64,000 nt of DNA from Oxytricha trifallax (Eukaryota > Ciliophora > Spirotrichea > Sporadotrichida > Oxytrichidae), in assembly GCA_000711775.1 (NCBI GenBank), contig ARYC01000184.1:1-64000 (forward strand), in the 5' to 3' direction. Below are positions 1 to 10,869 of this stretch, piece after piece. Positions within the stretch are counted from its first letter, which is position 1. The number at the start of each line of letters is the position of its first letter. The notes beneath the pieces were generated by a model that did no database searches, was not told where the DNA came from, and worked only from the letters and a program-made list of their open reading frames with translations. A program made the translations under genes and the position numbers.

Positions 1-901
1 AGCAATTTCTTATAACGACCTTTCAATAACTCCCAATATAATTAAATTCCATTAAACTAAGGGCTGTAAGGAACATTAAATACAGGTGTTATGTTTAGCC
101 TTTCATATTCCTTTTTTGAGTCTTTAGTTTTATGAACTGATAAGTTATCAACGAACAGAATAATCTCCTAGTCAGCGTATTTGTCTCTGAGTTATTGTAA
201 GGACTTAATATATTATTCAGTCTTTATAGACCGAGGGTGGATAACATAAGTCTCTAGTCAGCTATCTTCACTGATTCCACCAAGGATTGCATGAGTTATA
301 TCTTAACCTTTAGTCATATAAACTTCTATATTACTATACCTCTTGTACCAAGACCTTGATATAAAGGTATTGAATATAAATACAACTTCATCAACGTGTA
401 TAAACTTTATATTATGCTCTTAAGACCTCTGCATTTAATCGAATATATAATTTAAATTAGTCATATAAAAATGGAAAATTAAAGTAAATCACTCTCTTAA
501 TGCGATTGACTGTCTTGTAAGATATTCCATTCTTTTTATATATGTTCACTAAAGATTAAGCAGATATATGAAGCTCAGGAAATTGGCGATGAAACATCAC
601 AGCTCTTTAGGCGAGAGAGAAGTGAGCCCAGTATTAGAGTCTTATCATTAATTAGATAATCGATATGATGCCGCTAAAATTTTAAAGGTCTCTTAGGCTT
701 AGAATTAAGATGCTATCTCTTTAAATTCAATGCTAGTAGACAGTGAGACCTCACAGTTGCTGGTGATTTATGGAGTAGCCTTGCTATAGACGTATAATTC
801 AGAACAGGCTTGAGTTATTCACTATATTCATCACATCCATATCGCAACTTAAACAATAAATCTACATACTTACTGTCATAAACAGACCACAAACCTCGCA
901 T
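1..901 (-). CDS. TBE 42-kDa transposase, partial
   Basis: Start ATG at 901 matches the start of the transposase in the 20777 copy. The product is the Tc1/mariner-like DDE transposase of TBEs, thought to help excise germline DNA during macronuclear development. Only about the first 300 codons are in view and the gene runs off the window. The copy differs at many sites from its relatives; I did not verify an uninterrupted frame. TAA and TAG have to be read as glutamine. Confidence 0.8.
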
Positions 902-1038
902 ATTATCACTTAAATTACAAATATTTAAACATTAAGCCCCTACATAAACCCTATTAAAACCCTAATAAGTATGCACTAATAGTCTACTTTTATCAATCAA
1001 AAACTCAATCAAACTACTGAAAGGGTTTTGGGGTTTTG
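1..1038 (-). mobile_element. TBE-a, telomere-bearing element, cut by window start
   Basis: The right end carries the telomere-like block ggggttttggggttttg followed by ATT at 1039-1041, the usual 3-bp target of this family. The sequence is the reverse complement of the first kilobase of the complete element at 20777-24866, including the terminal repeat and the start of the transposase gene. Only the transposase half is in the window, so the other target copy cannot be checked. Its family resemblance is to the 20777 and 40794 copies rather than to the 46546/53841 pair. Confidence in the family is high; completeness is unknown. Confidence 0.93.
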
Positions 1039-1043
1039 ATTAT

Positions 1044-1744
1044 GGGGGGCGTGTTTGTCCCAAAGCCAAAATTTTATTAATTATTTTCAACTATTACTTT
1101 AAAAATTGTTAAATTGATTAACTTATTATATTTTTATTTCTTTTAAAATACTGGCTTTTAATAATGTAATTTAGTTTTCAAAAAGCTTGCTTAAATTCTT
1201 ATGAAATACTAGATATTTTTATTTTAATTGAATTTATAAAAAATTATCTTGAGATATTTTCTTGGAAGGGGAAGTTACCTGCCCTTTTTTATATTTAGGT
1301 AAAATTTAATAATATTTACATGTATTAAAAAATTTAACATTTTAATGATCCATTATATTAAATGGATTCTGCAACATCATTGAAGTAGTTCAAGAAAATA
1401 TAGTTTATCATTATATAGGTATGGTTAGACAAGATAAATTGAATCAGAATTTCAATAACAATTGAATACAACATTTGGAATTACTATAGTACAGCAATAT
1501 CATGGTTAAGAGAGAGAACCTACAAATATCAGTCTAAAAATTTCAGAGTTTTTTTAGAATTTGAAGAAAGATATTGAATATTTATTATTAACTATGTATA
1601 ATTATAACAATGAAATTAGTTCGGAAGTTGGATGATAGTTGTTATAAAGATTAAATTAATTAAATAAAAATATAAAATAGTGCAGTTAACTTCCCTAAAA
1701 TTTTTTATTTATCATAAACAAGTGCAGGAAACTTGTCCCCCCCT
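1044..1744. mobile_element. G-run-ended short element, apparently nested
   Basis: Starts with ggggggcgtgtttgtccc and ends with the inverted tgcaggaaacttgtcccc run, the same terminal motif as the elements at 4178 and 39239. A second pair of the motif lies inside (about 1268-1284 and 1681-1696), which suggests one copy inside another. It abuts the TBE-a end on the left and the kinase K-D helix-C segment on the right. I could not find a convincing target duplication, perhaps because TBE-a landed in or beside it. Confidence 0.55.
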
Positions 1745-2127
1745 TTTCTTTATTCTCTATATCCTTTAAGATTTCCAATTCAATTAGGTCTGCCTATGTA
1801 ACCTTTAGAGATATTTTATCATATCTTTAAAATATTATCTAATTCAATTTTTATATAAATAATATAGATATTATTTTATTATAAATCTCCTGATTACTTT
1901 CATGGCTAATTCCTTTTGCACCAACTTTTCATTTAGATTAACTGAGTATACAGTCCCATTTTTTCCCTCTCCAATTACCTTGTTTATTTAAACTTCTATG
2001 TTATCTGGTTTTTACTTATCATTCATGTCTTCTATCGTAAAATTATAATTAATCACATATTTAATAAATTTTGGAAGATTGACTTTTCCAAAGCAGATGG
2101 GTTTGCTGAAAAATTTGTTGTTTTCAT
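1745..2127 (-). CDS. K-D: N-lobe of protein kinase (partial gene)
   Basis: Start ATG at 2127 opens MKTTNFSANPSAL. In a second frame there follows KVIGEGKNGTVYSV, a glycine-rich loop, then ELAMKVIRR with the ATP-binding lysine (down to about 1880). After a short AT-rich gap comes VTQADLIELEILKDIEN (about 1825-1745), which matches helix C with its conserved glutamate. The gene runs left past the G-run element and TBE-a and out of the window. It is a paralogue of K-A, K-B and K-C. The gap between the two blocks and the frame change near the start are probably eliminated sequences. Confidence 0.82.
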
Positions 2128-2410
2128 CTTGAAATATATCAAATAAATTAAAATTAAATAGTTGTTAAATAATAATAGCAGTTTAATTTATAGACATTTC
2201 AGCTAATAAACAAGAGATTTTAATTTAAATGTATCAATACTATTGGAGTAATAATTATTTAATATTTGTTGCATTACCTTAAATATTTTTAATTAATTTC
2301 CTTAATAAGGACTATTTAATTATGCTTAAAACATACTTATGTGATTTATATTTTACAAAATAAACATTTATTCATTAATTAGTTAGTTAAGTTATTATGA
2401 AATTAATTTA

Positions 2411-2745
2411 CGGGTATTAACTCAAAGTAAGTTTCACTCCCAACCGCCCCTCAAGAACCATTAGTTGCGGCCAGCACCAAGCTCGATCCTAATCTAAACT
2501 CCTGAACTTTATTCCATGCAGCCACTCCAGTTCATATGCTGTTATTTAAAGTCATACCAGCTCAGGGCGAGTATTACGTGCTTTTTATCTGGTAGAGACA
2601 CAACATAACCCTGGGATATCCCCTTCTTTTATCAGCTACAAATATCGGTGAAGCTTGGGTTTCAGAATCCCTGCCCTATCAAAATTGGGCAGTCGACCAA
2701 TTGTCTGGACAGTATGTCCAAAACTAATCTTTTGCATCATATCAA
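2411..2745 (+). CDS. GC-richer coding-like block, unknown protein (piece 1)
   Basis: Composition rises sharply against the AT-rich surroundings. After one TGA the plus strand is open through blocks such as TLFHAATPVHMLLFKVIPAQ and SESLPYQNWAVDQLSGQYVQ with little use of TAR codons. Other frames are also open, so strand and frame are a judgement. It lies between the start of kinase K-D and the end of the carrier copy AAC-L, neither of which it resembles. I do not recognise the family. Confidence 0.4.
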
Positions 2746-2882
2746 GAAAATAAAATATTTTGTATTAATTTTACATAGAATTAAATAGATACAATCGGAT
2801 GGTAAAAGTTAAATGAAATAATAAATACAAGTTGATAATCAGCATGACAAGTTAAGGTTAAATTTTCATGATCTATCACAAA

Positions 2883-2955
2883 TCATTCTTTCTCTATTTT
2901 CGACTTTAAAATGATTTCTTGAATACCAATTAGCAATATAATGAAAGCCAGATTT
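2883..2955 (-). CDS. AAC-L segment: C-terminus
   Basis: Reads AFIILLIGIQEIILKSKIEKE and then TGA. The matching block of AAC-R (60365-60440) reads LGMLVGIQEYIQKQRLEKE and stops at the same place. The match fixes the 3' end of both genes. Confidence 0.7.
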
Positions 2956-2969
2956 AATAAAAATTTTAT

Positions 2970-3068
2970 AATCGGGGAGTCTGCTCCTCACGACGACATG
3001 GGGACCGATGTGCATACCAACATCAGTTCTGAAAAATTAGGCTTAGAAATAGTTCCTTATTTTGATTG
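2970..3068 (+). CDS. GC-richer coding-like block, unknown protein (C-terminal piece)
   Basis: Open plus-strand frame with no TAR codons: GESAPHDDMGTDVHTN then ISSEKLGLEIVPYFD and a TGA stop at 3068. It sits inside the germline span of AAC-L, between its last two segments, on the opposite strand. It may be the end of the gene that supplies the 2411-2745 block; the stretch between them shows nothing coding on this strand. Family not recognised. Confidence 0.42.
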
Positions 3069-3359
3069 AAATATCATACTGGATTGAATTTAATCTCAAG
3101 AATTTATTTCTATAATATAAGATTAACTAGCTAACTAATTTAATTATCCCATCAAATTTTTAAATTGAGATAAAAAATTATTTTAAATTACTATGTGATT
3201 GTTTTTTATATTATTTTTAATATATTTTATTTTATTTATTTATAATTAATTATTCATATTTTCTAATAATTCTCAATTTAAAGAAACATATCTAAAATTT
3301 TAAGTTAATAAATATAGATATTTAAATGATATAAAAATTTAAAATCAAATTTGAATTGT

Positions 3360-3790
3360 GCTTCAGAATTAAGTATGGAAGAAAGGGCGCTAAATCAAAT
3401 ATTTTTTGGATTTTAAATTATTATAAAAATATAATTATTAATCTCAATTATCATTACTATTTGCCAATCAATTTATTTTAATATATAATATTCAAGGTAT
3501 TTTTTATATTCTTCGGCTAATTAAATTAAAAAAAGAATGCTAAACTAATTGTGTTTTATAAATAATTAATGCGATTTTACTTAAATGTTGAATTGTTAAT
3601 GAAGATAATAATGAAATTAGTTATTATATTTTAAATAAATTGATCATAATTAATGATAAAGAATTTTATAGATTTAAAAGAATAAAATATTTTTATGTAT
3701 GGGGCAGGAAACTTCCCTGGAAGAAATCCTCTGTAAGCCTCTGTAACCCTCATTATTCATTGTCCATTTGTAATATTCAAAACCAGAGTA
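3360..3790 (-). CDS. AAC-L segments: third carrier repeat, split by an inserted element
   Basis: Minus strand 3790-3716 reads GFEYYKWTMNNEGYRG and continues at 3385-3360 with LPYLIL. AAC-R has the same stretch uninterrupted at 60760-60655 (CYKWTMKNEGYRGFYRGFLP). The break is filled by the element at 3386-3715, flanked on both sides by tggaagaaa. Confidence 0.72.
3386..3715. mobile_element. G-run-ended short element inserted in carrier coding sequence
   Basis: Right end is ggggcaggaaacttccc, the family terminus, and inner stretches (tatttttatgtatggggcag, attcaaggta) match the copy at 4178-4636. Both flanks carry tggaagaaa (3377-3385 and 3719-3727 region), a 9-bp direct repeat; the paralogue AAC-R has a single copy at the same codons. 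That is an empty-site comparison inside the window. No open frame of note; likely a non-autonomous DNA element now behaving like an IES. Confidence 0.75.
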
Positions 3791-3869
3791 AAACAATTTA
3801 AGAAGAACATTTTATTTTATATTTGTTCACAATTAATTATAATTTAACTGAAACCACATAAAAATATTG

Positions 3870-3965
3870 GGTTTTGCTTTAATAATTCATTCCTCTTTTC
3901 ATCATCGTCTCAAAAGGATACAAGAAAATATGAATGAAGAAATTTATTCTTAATCCAAAACAAAA
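3870..3965 (-). CDS. AAC-L segment: helix 5
   Basis: Minus strand reads FFIHIFLYPFETMMKRGMNY, with the carrier signature P-x-E-x-x-x-K. It aligns with SHIVAYPLETMSKRIMIQQG of AAC-R (60885-60990). The upstream half is one base out of frame relative to AAC-R. Confidence 0.65.
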
Positions 3966-4177
3966 TACTGTAAGTATATTCGGGCTTTTTTCCATTAATT
4001 AACATAAAATTTAATTACATATAAGAATCAAAAATTAAACTAATCAATTATCAATTTAGATATAAATAGAATATACTTAAAATTATATTTTATACATCTG
4101 CCCGCGCCATGTATCATAAATCACGGCAAAAAATATACAGTAAACTAGTATTGATCCTAGCGACACTAAAATACTAA

Positions 4178-4636
4178 GGGGGGGGGAAGTTTCCTGCCCC
4201 CAGACAGTTTCCTGCCCCAAAAGGTAGTTTCCTGCCCCCAACATTAAATTTTATGTTTTTGCAATAAATTTAATAGAAACAAATTAATTTCAATTTCAAT
4301 AACCATAACCATGTACTATACAACATTTATTATTATATAATTTTCAAGGTACATAATAATTCTTTATCAAATTATATATTATTGACAAGGCAAAAATAAG
4401 TGTTTTTTTTATAATTAATGTAATTTTCATTAAATTTTAAATTAATTTTCAAGGTAGAAATGATATTTGAAGCTAAATTTAAAAAAAAAACTACATAATA
4501 ATAGATGATAAAGATTCTTTGAAAATTATAAAATTGCATATTTTTATGTATGGGGCAGGAAACTACCTTTTTGGGGGCAGTAAACCTCCCCCCTTGGGTG
4601 CATATAAAATTTTGGGGCAGGAAACTTCCCCCCCCC
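4178..4636. mobile_element. G-run-ended short element with 8-bp target duplication
   Basis: Starts gggggggggaagtttcctgc and ends with the inverted gcaggaaacttccccccccc. Flanked by aatactaa at 4170-4177 and 4637-4644, an exact 8-bp direct repeat. The terminal motif is repeated two or three times at each end. The AT-rich interior matches the element at 39239-39644 closely. The open frame across it is an accident of the standard code. A MITE-like, non-autonomous element; the superfamily is not clear to me. Confidence 0.85.
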
Positions 4637-5097
4637 AATACTAAAGATTTTTTTAAAAAATTTCATTTATTTAAACATTAGCTACAATTTTGTTAAATTT
4701 TATAATTTAGATTCATTTATATCAATAATTTAAGAAATTTTAATAAAATTTTATGTTTGGTATTTAAACAGAAGAATATATTTTTATTGTTTCAATCTGC
4801 TATTAATAATCGATTTGATCTGAAAGATTTATCTACTACTATTTTTAAATAAACAGTATGAGTTTTACTATATCTTATTAATTTTTTAATAAAATTTCAT
4901 AATAATAATAGGAGTTATTGAGCTGTGGAATTTTAATTGGGCAGTTTCTTAAATTTAAAATCTCACATCATACTTAAAATTTAGTCGATTTTTGTTCTGA
5001 TCGATCTGAGAACATTATGGTTTAATTTTCGGAAATAAATAGACTTAAATTAACCTTATATTGTTGAGGCTTCTAGAATTAGCAATTTTGAGGTACT

Positions 5098-5425
5098 TAT
5101 GGATAATTTCCAGAGAAGGAGGATAGAAAAAATGGTGATATTAAGTGAAAATTCTATAAGAAAAAATTGTGAATACAAAAGCCAAGAAATAGTTACTATA
5201 AGTGTATAAATTAAGATTCAAAGCAGAGAATATAGAAGGAATCTAGAGAAGATTAAGATATAAGGTAAAAAGAGAAATATGGCAGAGAATACAACACTAA
5301 GATATAATCATAGTCTCAATTAAGATACTCCAAGGTTTGCTGCTCTTTAATCCTTTGCAAAAATCTTTTAAGAATGAGAGATATCTATTTTTGAATATTA
5401 ATCTGAGTGCAATTTTTTAAGATCA
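5098..5425 (+). CDS. Weak candidate open frame, unknown
   Basis: With TAR as glutamine the plus strand is open from a TGA near 4918 to a TGA near 5425, with an ATG at 5098 (MDNFQRRRIEKMVIL, then a lysine- and glutamine-rich tail). Another frame is also partly open here, and a frame this long can arise by chance in sequence poor in TGA. It lies inside the AAC-L germline span. No family recognised. Confidence 0.25.
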
Positions 5426-5736
5426 TTAAATAGAGGGGGATGCAAAAAGTTACATAATCTTGAGTGAGCAGAATTGCGACAATATTCTTATAAATCTGAT
5501 TTGTCAAAATCTTGCATTATTAAGTGCTGGAATTCACTGACAAACTTCATTTTGAAATTTTATTTGTCATCACAATTTGCAGCAGTTTAACGGATAAGCT
5601 TTTGTTCGAATTTTTTATCTGTATAACTTTTTTTATCTTATCCCATGTATAGTATAACTTTCATTACATACTTTAAGGTCATTTATATCTAATTTTAGAA
5701 GTTTAAGTTCAAATTTTAAGGATGATTATTAATATT

Positions 5737-5964
5737 TCAAAGGCATGGAGGTTTAAAACTGCTAAATTAGTTTTTTTTGTCTTACTCTTTGACCCGAAGC
5801 TTCTAAAGAGTCTCTAAGCTTTCTTTTTGAAGATTAACTTCATTATTTTCTGGATCTATGATATTTAAATTCCAGCCATGATAGTTTTATGATTGAACTT
5901 TTAGATCCCTTGAATAAATGTATTTCTTATAACTGTAAAGGCAGAATTATTACCATTTATCTTA
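5737..5964 (-). CDS. Coding-like block, unknown protein
   Basis: Minus strand is open for about 75 codons to a TGA at 5737 and reads like protein: YSYKKYIYSRDLKVQ, then NYHGWNLNIIDPENN and a charged end. It does not resemble the carrier whose germline span encloses it. Possibly a segment of an interlaced gene. Family not recognised. Confidence 0.35.
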
Positions 5965-6465
5965 TCATGATTTAATTTGACCTTGCTTTTCTAAGCATAC
6001 TGCTCTAAGATATGCTGATAGAGAGCAGATCTATAAGTGAAGTTATTTTAACAATTTTCACTTAATAGTCATGCCTCTTTTTTTTCTTTCCTAATCTTGA
6101 ATCATTTTATTTGGGATTTTGATTTATGAAAGAAACTTATGCTATCTAATGCTATGAATGCTTCTTTTCTATGTTAGATATCGCTTATTAAATAATCACT
6201 ATTATTAATTAACAGGCTGTTCAAATTTTAGGTTTATAAATTTTGATAGGAAAAATGAAATTAGAGCGAGTGACATTATTTTTATATTTATTAACACTAT
6301 ATGTATTAAATATACTAATTCATCTATTTTTCATTAATATTGCGTTCACCTCGGGCATTCTCCTCCCCTCCACCCCTCATACCTAAAACCGAGCCCCTCT
6401 ACTAACTTCCTAATAATTACTATTTTTCATAAATAATTTCTTGTCCTACGGACCAATAATACTTG

Positions 6466-6828
6466 TAATACAAAATTTTTTATAGGATTCTATAAATTCG
6501 TTGACTATTTGATATAAAAGCTTCTCTAGGAAAGTGTTATATTATCTAAGCAAATTTTATATAATTTATTATATTAAGTTTTTGTAATGATATTACTTTT
6601 TATATAAAAATATGATTAATTATAACTAGTAAAATATAAAAGTTTTTTTTTTAGAAAATTTCCCAATTAATTAAGGACTATTATGGTAAATTAGCTATAA
6701 TTAATCATATTTTTAATAAAAAGTACAAAAATTTATTATATAAAATTTGCTTAGATTATATAACATTTTCCTAAAAAAGCTTTTATCAATGAGTCAACGA
6801 ATATATAGAATCCTATAAATTTTTTTTC
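6466..6828. repeat. Imperfect long hairpin (MITE-like)
   Basis: Two arms of about 150-160 bp are diverged inverted copies: ataggattctataaattcg at the left and cgaatatatagaatcctat at the right, with further matches such as aagcaaattttatataat against attatataaaatttgctta. It abuts the decayed TBE piece at 6830. No coding content. Confidence 0.65.
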
Positions 6829-6829
6829 A

Positions 6830-7502
6830 TTACATCATTTGCTTCTAATTTGGTCTATCTGTTATACAAGAACTTGATATAAAGGAATTGAACGTTAATA
6901 CTGCTGCATCAGCGTGTATAAACTAAATATTTTTATGCAATGCACTTTAAGCTCTCTGCATTTTATCGAATATACGATTTAAATAATATTATTAAAAAAA
7001 ACAGTAAAAAAATTCACTCCGTTAAAGCAATTTACTGTCATGCAAAATATTCCTTTCTTTTTATAAGTATTAACTATGAATAAGCTTAGATTTTAAACAC
7101 AAGAAAATGACTATGATACATCACAGCCCTCTAGAGGAGAAAAGTGAGTCCAGTGTAGAATTTTAAATAATATGATAATCTATTTGATGTTTTATAATTT
7201 TAGAGGTCTCTTAAGATTAGAATTAAGTTGCCTTCTCCTTAATTTAATACTAATAGACAGGGAGACGAAATTGATGCTGGTAATTTAATGAGGAGCCTTG
7301 ATTTAGTTGTGTAATTTAGAATAGGCTTGAGTTGATTGCTATAACCATCACATCAATAACCCAACTTGAATTATAAATCTATATACTAGCTTTCATAAAC
7401 TGACCCCAAACTTCAAAGTTAAACTCTAATAAAGTATGAGCTAATAGTTAACTTTATCAATAAAAAACACAATAAAACTACTCAAGGGGTTTTGGGGTAT
7501 TG
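6830..7502 (-). mobile_element. Decayed TBE fragment
   Basis: Ends at ggggttttggggtattg near 7502. Its interior matches the reverse complement of the transposase half of TBE-a, for example cagcgtgtataaacta and gagaaaagtgagtccagt. About 670 bp of the terminal-repeat and 5' transposase part remain, heavily diverged. The hairpin at 6466-6828 marks the broken side. It lies in an IES of AAC-L. Confidence 0.8.
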
Positions 7503-7559
7503 AACAGACGAGTTTTAGTATTATTTATTGATAGGAGAAAATATATCTTGTACATTAAT

Positions 7560-7790
7560 TATAAATTTATTAAATAAGTTTTGAGTTTTAGACTGATAAT
7601 CCTTTATAAAACGTTGTAATAAATTTAATTTCGTAAATTTTACGGACACAGTCTCTTAAACCATTTAATTCTATGGATTGGATTGATTCCTATATCTGAT
7701 TCCAAACGTGTTTTCACAAAGACAGCTGGGTAGATTAAAAACCATGAGAGAGAAAATAAAAGAGATAATTTAAGCACATCTTAAGGAATC
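7560..7790 (-). CDS. AAC-L segment: second carrier repeat
   Basis: Minus strand reads SWFLIYPAVFVKTRLESDIG, then INPIH, matching PMVFVATRLQADVGINPIRR of AAC-R. Beyond it the frame slips by one base before LRDCVRKIYEIKF and FYKGLSV, which again match AAC-R. The slip supports decay. Confidence 0.7.
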
Positions 7791-7799
7791 AGTTGAATA

Positions 7800-9700
7800 G
7801 GAGGATCTTTGATTTATTCTTTGTATACATTAAAGTACATTTTCACTCCTAATTTATATTAAATCAATAAATATTTATGATGTATAGAATAGAATAGACA
7901 TTTATTTTAATTTAATATTATAATTAAATATTTATGAACTCTTGAAAAGAATTCGCAAATGTATTATAAATCCTTACTTTTATGAAATCTAAAAAAACAG
8001 TTAAGAAAATTATTATAGTATAATTTGAATAATTAATTTTAGAGATTAGTGTATCTTTATTGTTTGAAAAAGAATTGGGATTTATATTTTACTCTTTTAT
8101 ATAAAAATTTTATTAATACTAATATTTGATTTGATAAGATTCTTAAAAAGGAAATACTTAAAAAAAAGCCTTATTCTTAAAGCAACAGTTCAAAAAATAT
8201 AAGAAACATTATTTATTTTTATTAATCGTAATTTATTCAAAATTATATAATTATACTTCCTAAAGAGTATTGTTATTAAATAAAGTATTTTAAATTAATT
8301 AAAAGTAAGTTTGGAGTATTTATTATTTTACTTTTAATATTAATTGTATCAAACATGATATTATATTGTTATTTATTTTCTTAAATTAAGAGATCCTTTT
8401 AACATAATTATATGTTTTTTAAAATCAAATAAAATAGCTTCTTTTCATTTTTTCAAAACTATTTTTGAATTTTGTCATTATTTTTATATATTTTTGTATT
8501 TTTTAACAAAAATACATGAAGTTTTACTTTAACAAAAATTTAATTTGCAAGTTGTGAATCTATTTATGATATCTTCGAAATTGATATTTAAATATTGGGT
8601 AATTTCATTTTCATTTAAAAAATAAATTATAAAATAAAGTATTAAATTAGTGTACTTATATTCAATAATTAATTTAGCTCTTAATAATTTTTATATTATA
8701 CGAACTTATTATCTAATTATAATTAGATTAATTTATTGTTTTTCAAAAAAATTTTATTTATATTATTTATATTTCTATAGTGTAAAATATTAAGAATATT
8801 TTAAACTATCAATTATAATAATATTTACAAAATTAATAAAAATATTTACAAAAATATCATTATTTATTTTCTTGCAATATAGATTTGGGCAAAGTTAAAA
8901 TACATTAATCTATTGAGGCATTTTAGAAAGTGTAAGAAACAATAACCCCTTCATCACTTATTTCAATGAAAAATAGAAAAAATACTAAAAAGGGTTACAA
9001 AATATTCAATATATTCATCTCAATAAAATGATATAAAATGCTTAAAAAATAAGTGAAATGTTATAATTATAATAACTTACAGTCTAATTTTAATTAGATT
9101 TAAAGCTTTCTATCCAAATTAGTTTTAAATATTAATTGAAACATAGTTTCAATTAAAAATGATAAAAAACTATAATAATAAATATAAATCCATTTTTAAA
9201 TGATTTAAGGCAATAACTAAATTATTAAAACAATAATAAATTGAAGTAATTTTCAATAAATTAAATATATTCGTTTAATTATTGATAAATTAATAGTCAA
9301 AATATGTATAATATTTAGAAATACATTCGAAAGTGGGATATTAAATTAATAATTATTTAAATTATTGTAGTTAAAGTTGTCAAATTTTGTAAGATCTTGA
9401 ATGAATTAATATTGTAATTCAAAATTAGCTCTTATTTATAATTGCCTGTACTTTTTTAAGTCTTCTTTTTTAATTATGAACAAATTATATCACTCTCTCT
9501 CTCTCGATGTTATAAAAATATTACATCCATTAATAAAATGCAGCTATTTTATTCTATAGAATGTGCTCATTATCCTTAAATTTGACCAATTTTTACAGCC
9601 GATAATATAATAAACTATTAATTTTATTTTAATTCATTTCTCAATTTTGAATATTTTCCCACATTAATCAATATAACTTAAATATATTTTTCAAAAATTT
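7800..9700. other. AT-rich stretch without recognised genes
   Basis: Very AT-rich with simple A/T runs and a short ctctctct run near 9495. No block similar to the carrier, kinase or TBE genes was seen. Probably an IES of AAC-L between its first and second carrier repeats. Confidence 0.6.
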
Positions 9701-9724
9701 TTTTGTTATTGGGATGAAAGTTTA

Positions 9725-9990
9725 TTGCACAAAACTCAAACAATGAGATAGATTTCGCCCACCATAATGAAAATATTCCTTGGTCTCTAGCAACTTTGCT
9801 AAGGCAATCAATAAGTCCTTGGTTTATCTAATCAATTAAATTATAACTTCACATTAAAGTGGAGTTAACTCGCTCCAGGGATGATATAAAATAGTACAAC
9901 CAATAGTAAAGTCCAGCTAATTTTGTGTTCTGTATCAAACGAGCCCAAGATCGTTTAAATTGGCCAACTTTAACTGCCACGATTTTGATT
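9725..9990 (-). CDS. AAC-L segment: first carrier repeat
   Basis: Minus strand contains SSLERVNSTLM, comparable to the P-x-E-R-V signature region, then an in-frame TGA, then NQGLIDCLSKVARDQGIFSL, which aligns with YKGIYDCFTKVNRDQGTLSL of AAC-R. Motifs are worn, in keeping with a decayed copy. Confidence 0.65.
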
Positions 9991-10639
9991 TATAATAAAT
10001 AAATTTAAATTTAATTTTCATTTTACAAATGTATTTCTACAATATTAAATTTTTGATAAATTTAATAAAATTAACAATTTTTAACAAATTCGTTCATATG
10101 CAGCCGATTAGATTTTTTTTAGGTTTAAACTTAAATGAAAAATTGAAAATTCTTAATAATTTTTACTACAATTTTATATATAAAAAGTGAAATTATTTCG
10201 GGTCATAACTCAAAAACTATTGATCGCATACATATAGTGCATCAACTACTATTACTAAGTGGTATGTATTTTACTCCATAGCTAAAAATAAATATTGTTA
10301 AATAAATATGAATTTAAATCACTACTTTTATTGAAAAGAAAAATTACATTAATAACTTTATGCAAAAATTTTAATTAAATTGAGATTTTTAAAAATTAAT
10401 AATTTTTATAAAAAAATAAAAATAAAGATTCATATATCTATAAATAAGTAAGCTTTATTCTTAGAATTTTGGTTGTTATCTCAATTTAGAACGAAAAGAG
10501 AATATTACTAAATTTCTTTGATAAACAAAGTTTTTAGATAAAGTAATGATAACTTTATCATAAATTCAAAAATATATGCCATTAATGTAATAATTTCAGA
10601 TTATATAAATCAATTTATAATAGTTAAACTTACTTGGTA

Positions 10640-10726
10640 TATACTATACCTTCTCAAAGATTATGGTAAGATTTAAAACTTTTACGGTAGATCAAGCTCT
10701 GGAAATTTATCACTTTTCTTGGACAT
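10640..10726 (-). CDS. AAC-L segment: N-terminus
   Basis: ATG at 10726 starts MSKKSDKFPELDLPQKFQIL, nearly the same as the AAC-R start at 63881 (MSKKSDKFPELEQRKKLQIL). The shared non-coding flank (ttggaaagatatgaa) shows that the duplication extends beyond the coding block. Confidence 0.75.
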
Positions 10727-10869
10727 TGTGTAGTAAAATCAAAATGTTGGAAAGATATGAATTTAAATATCTATTGTAATTTATAATTACATTAATATTA
10801 ATTGACTTAGATTTAATTATAAAATAATCAATAACTTTCAAAAGATACTTTTCTATTAATCTTTATTTG

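Larger units (their letters stand above)
2883..10726 (-). pseudogene. AAC-L: mitochondrial ADP/ATP-carrier-like gene, decayed copy in germline pieces
   Basis: Mitochondrial carriers are six-helix inner-membrane exchangers built of three repeats; this one resembles the ADP/ATP type. Recognisable blocks in order on the minus strand are: N-terminus MSKKSDKFPEL (10726-10640), repeat 1 GLIDCLSKVARDQGIFSLWW (9990-9725), repeat 2 FVKTRLESDIGINPIH (7790-7560), helix 5 YPFETMMKRGMNYQ (3965-3870), the matrix segment EYYKWTMNNEGYRG (3790-3716), LPYL (3385-3360) and the C-terminus LLIGIQEIILKSKIEKE (2955-2883). Compared with AAC-R it has frame changes in repeat 2 and near helix 5, an in-frame TGA in repeat 1 and poorly kept motifs, so I call it a decaying paralogue. 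Some breaks might instead be unseen short IESs. Confidence 0.7.

Noticed and set aside
2030-2127. Standard GT-AG intron in the first kinase block
   Set aside because: Candidate GT and AG sites in K-D and K-C do not rejoin the two frames; the break is left unexplained.
4372-4638. 88-codon open frame on the minus strand
   Set aside because: It lies wholly in the G-run element at 4178-4636, and its codons are the repeated terminal motif and A/T runs.
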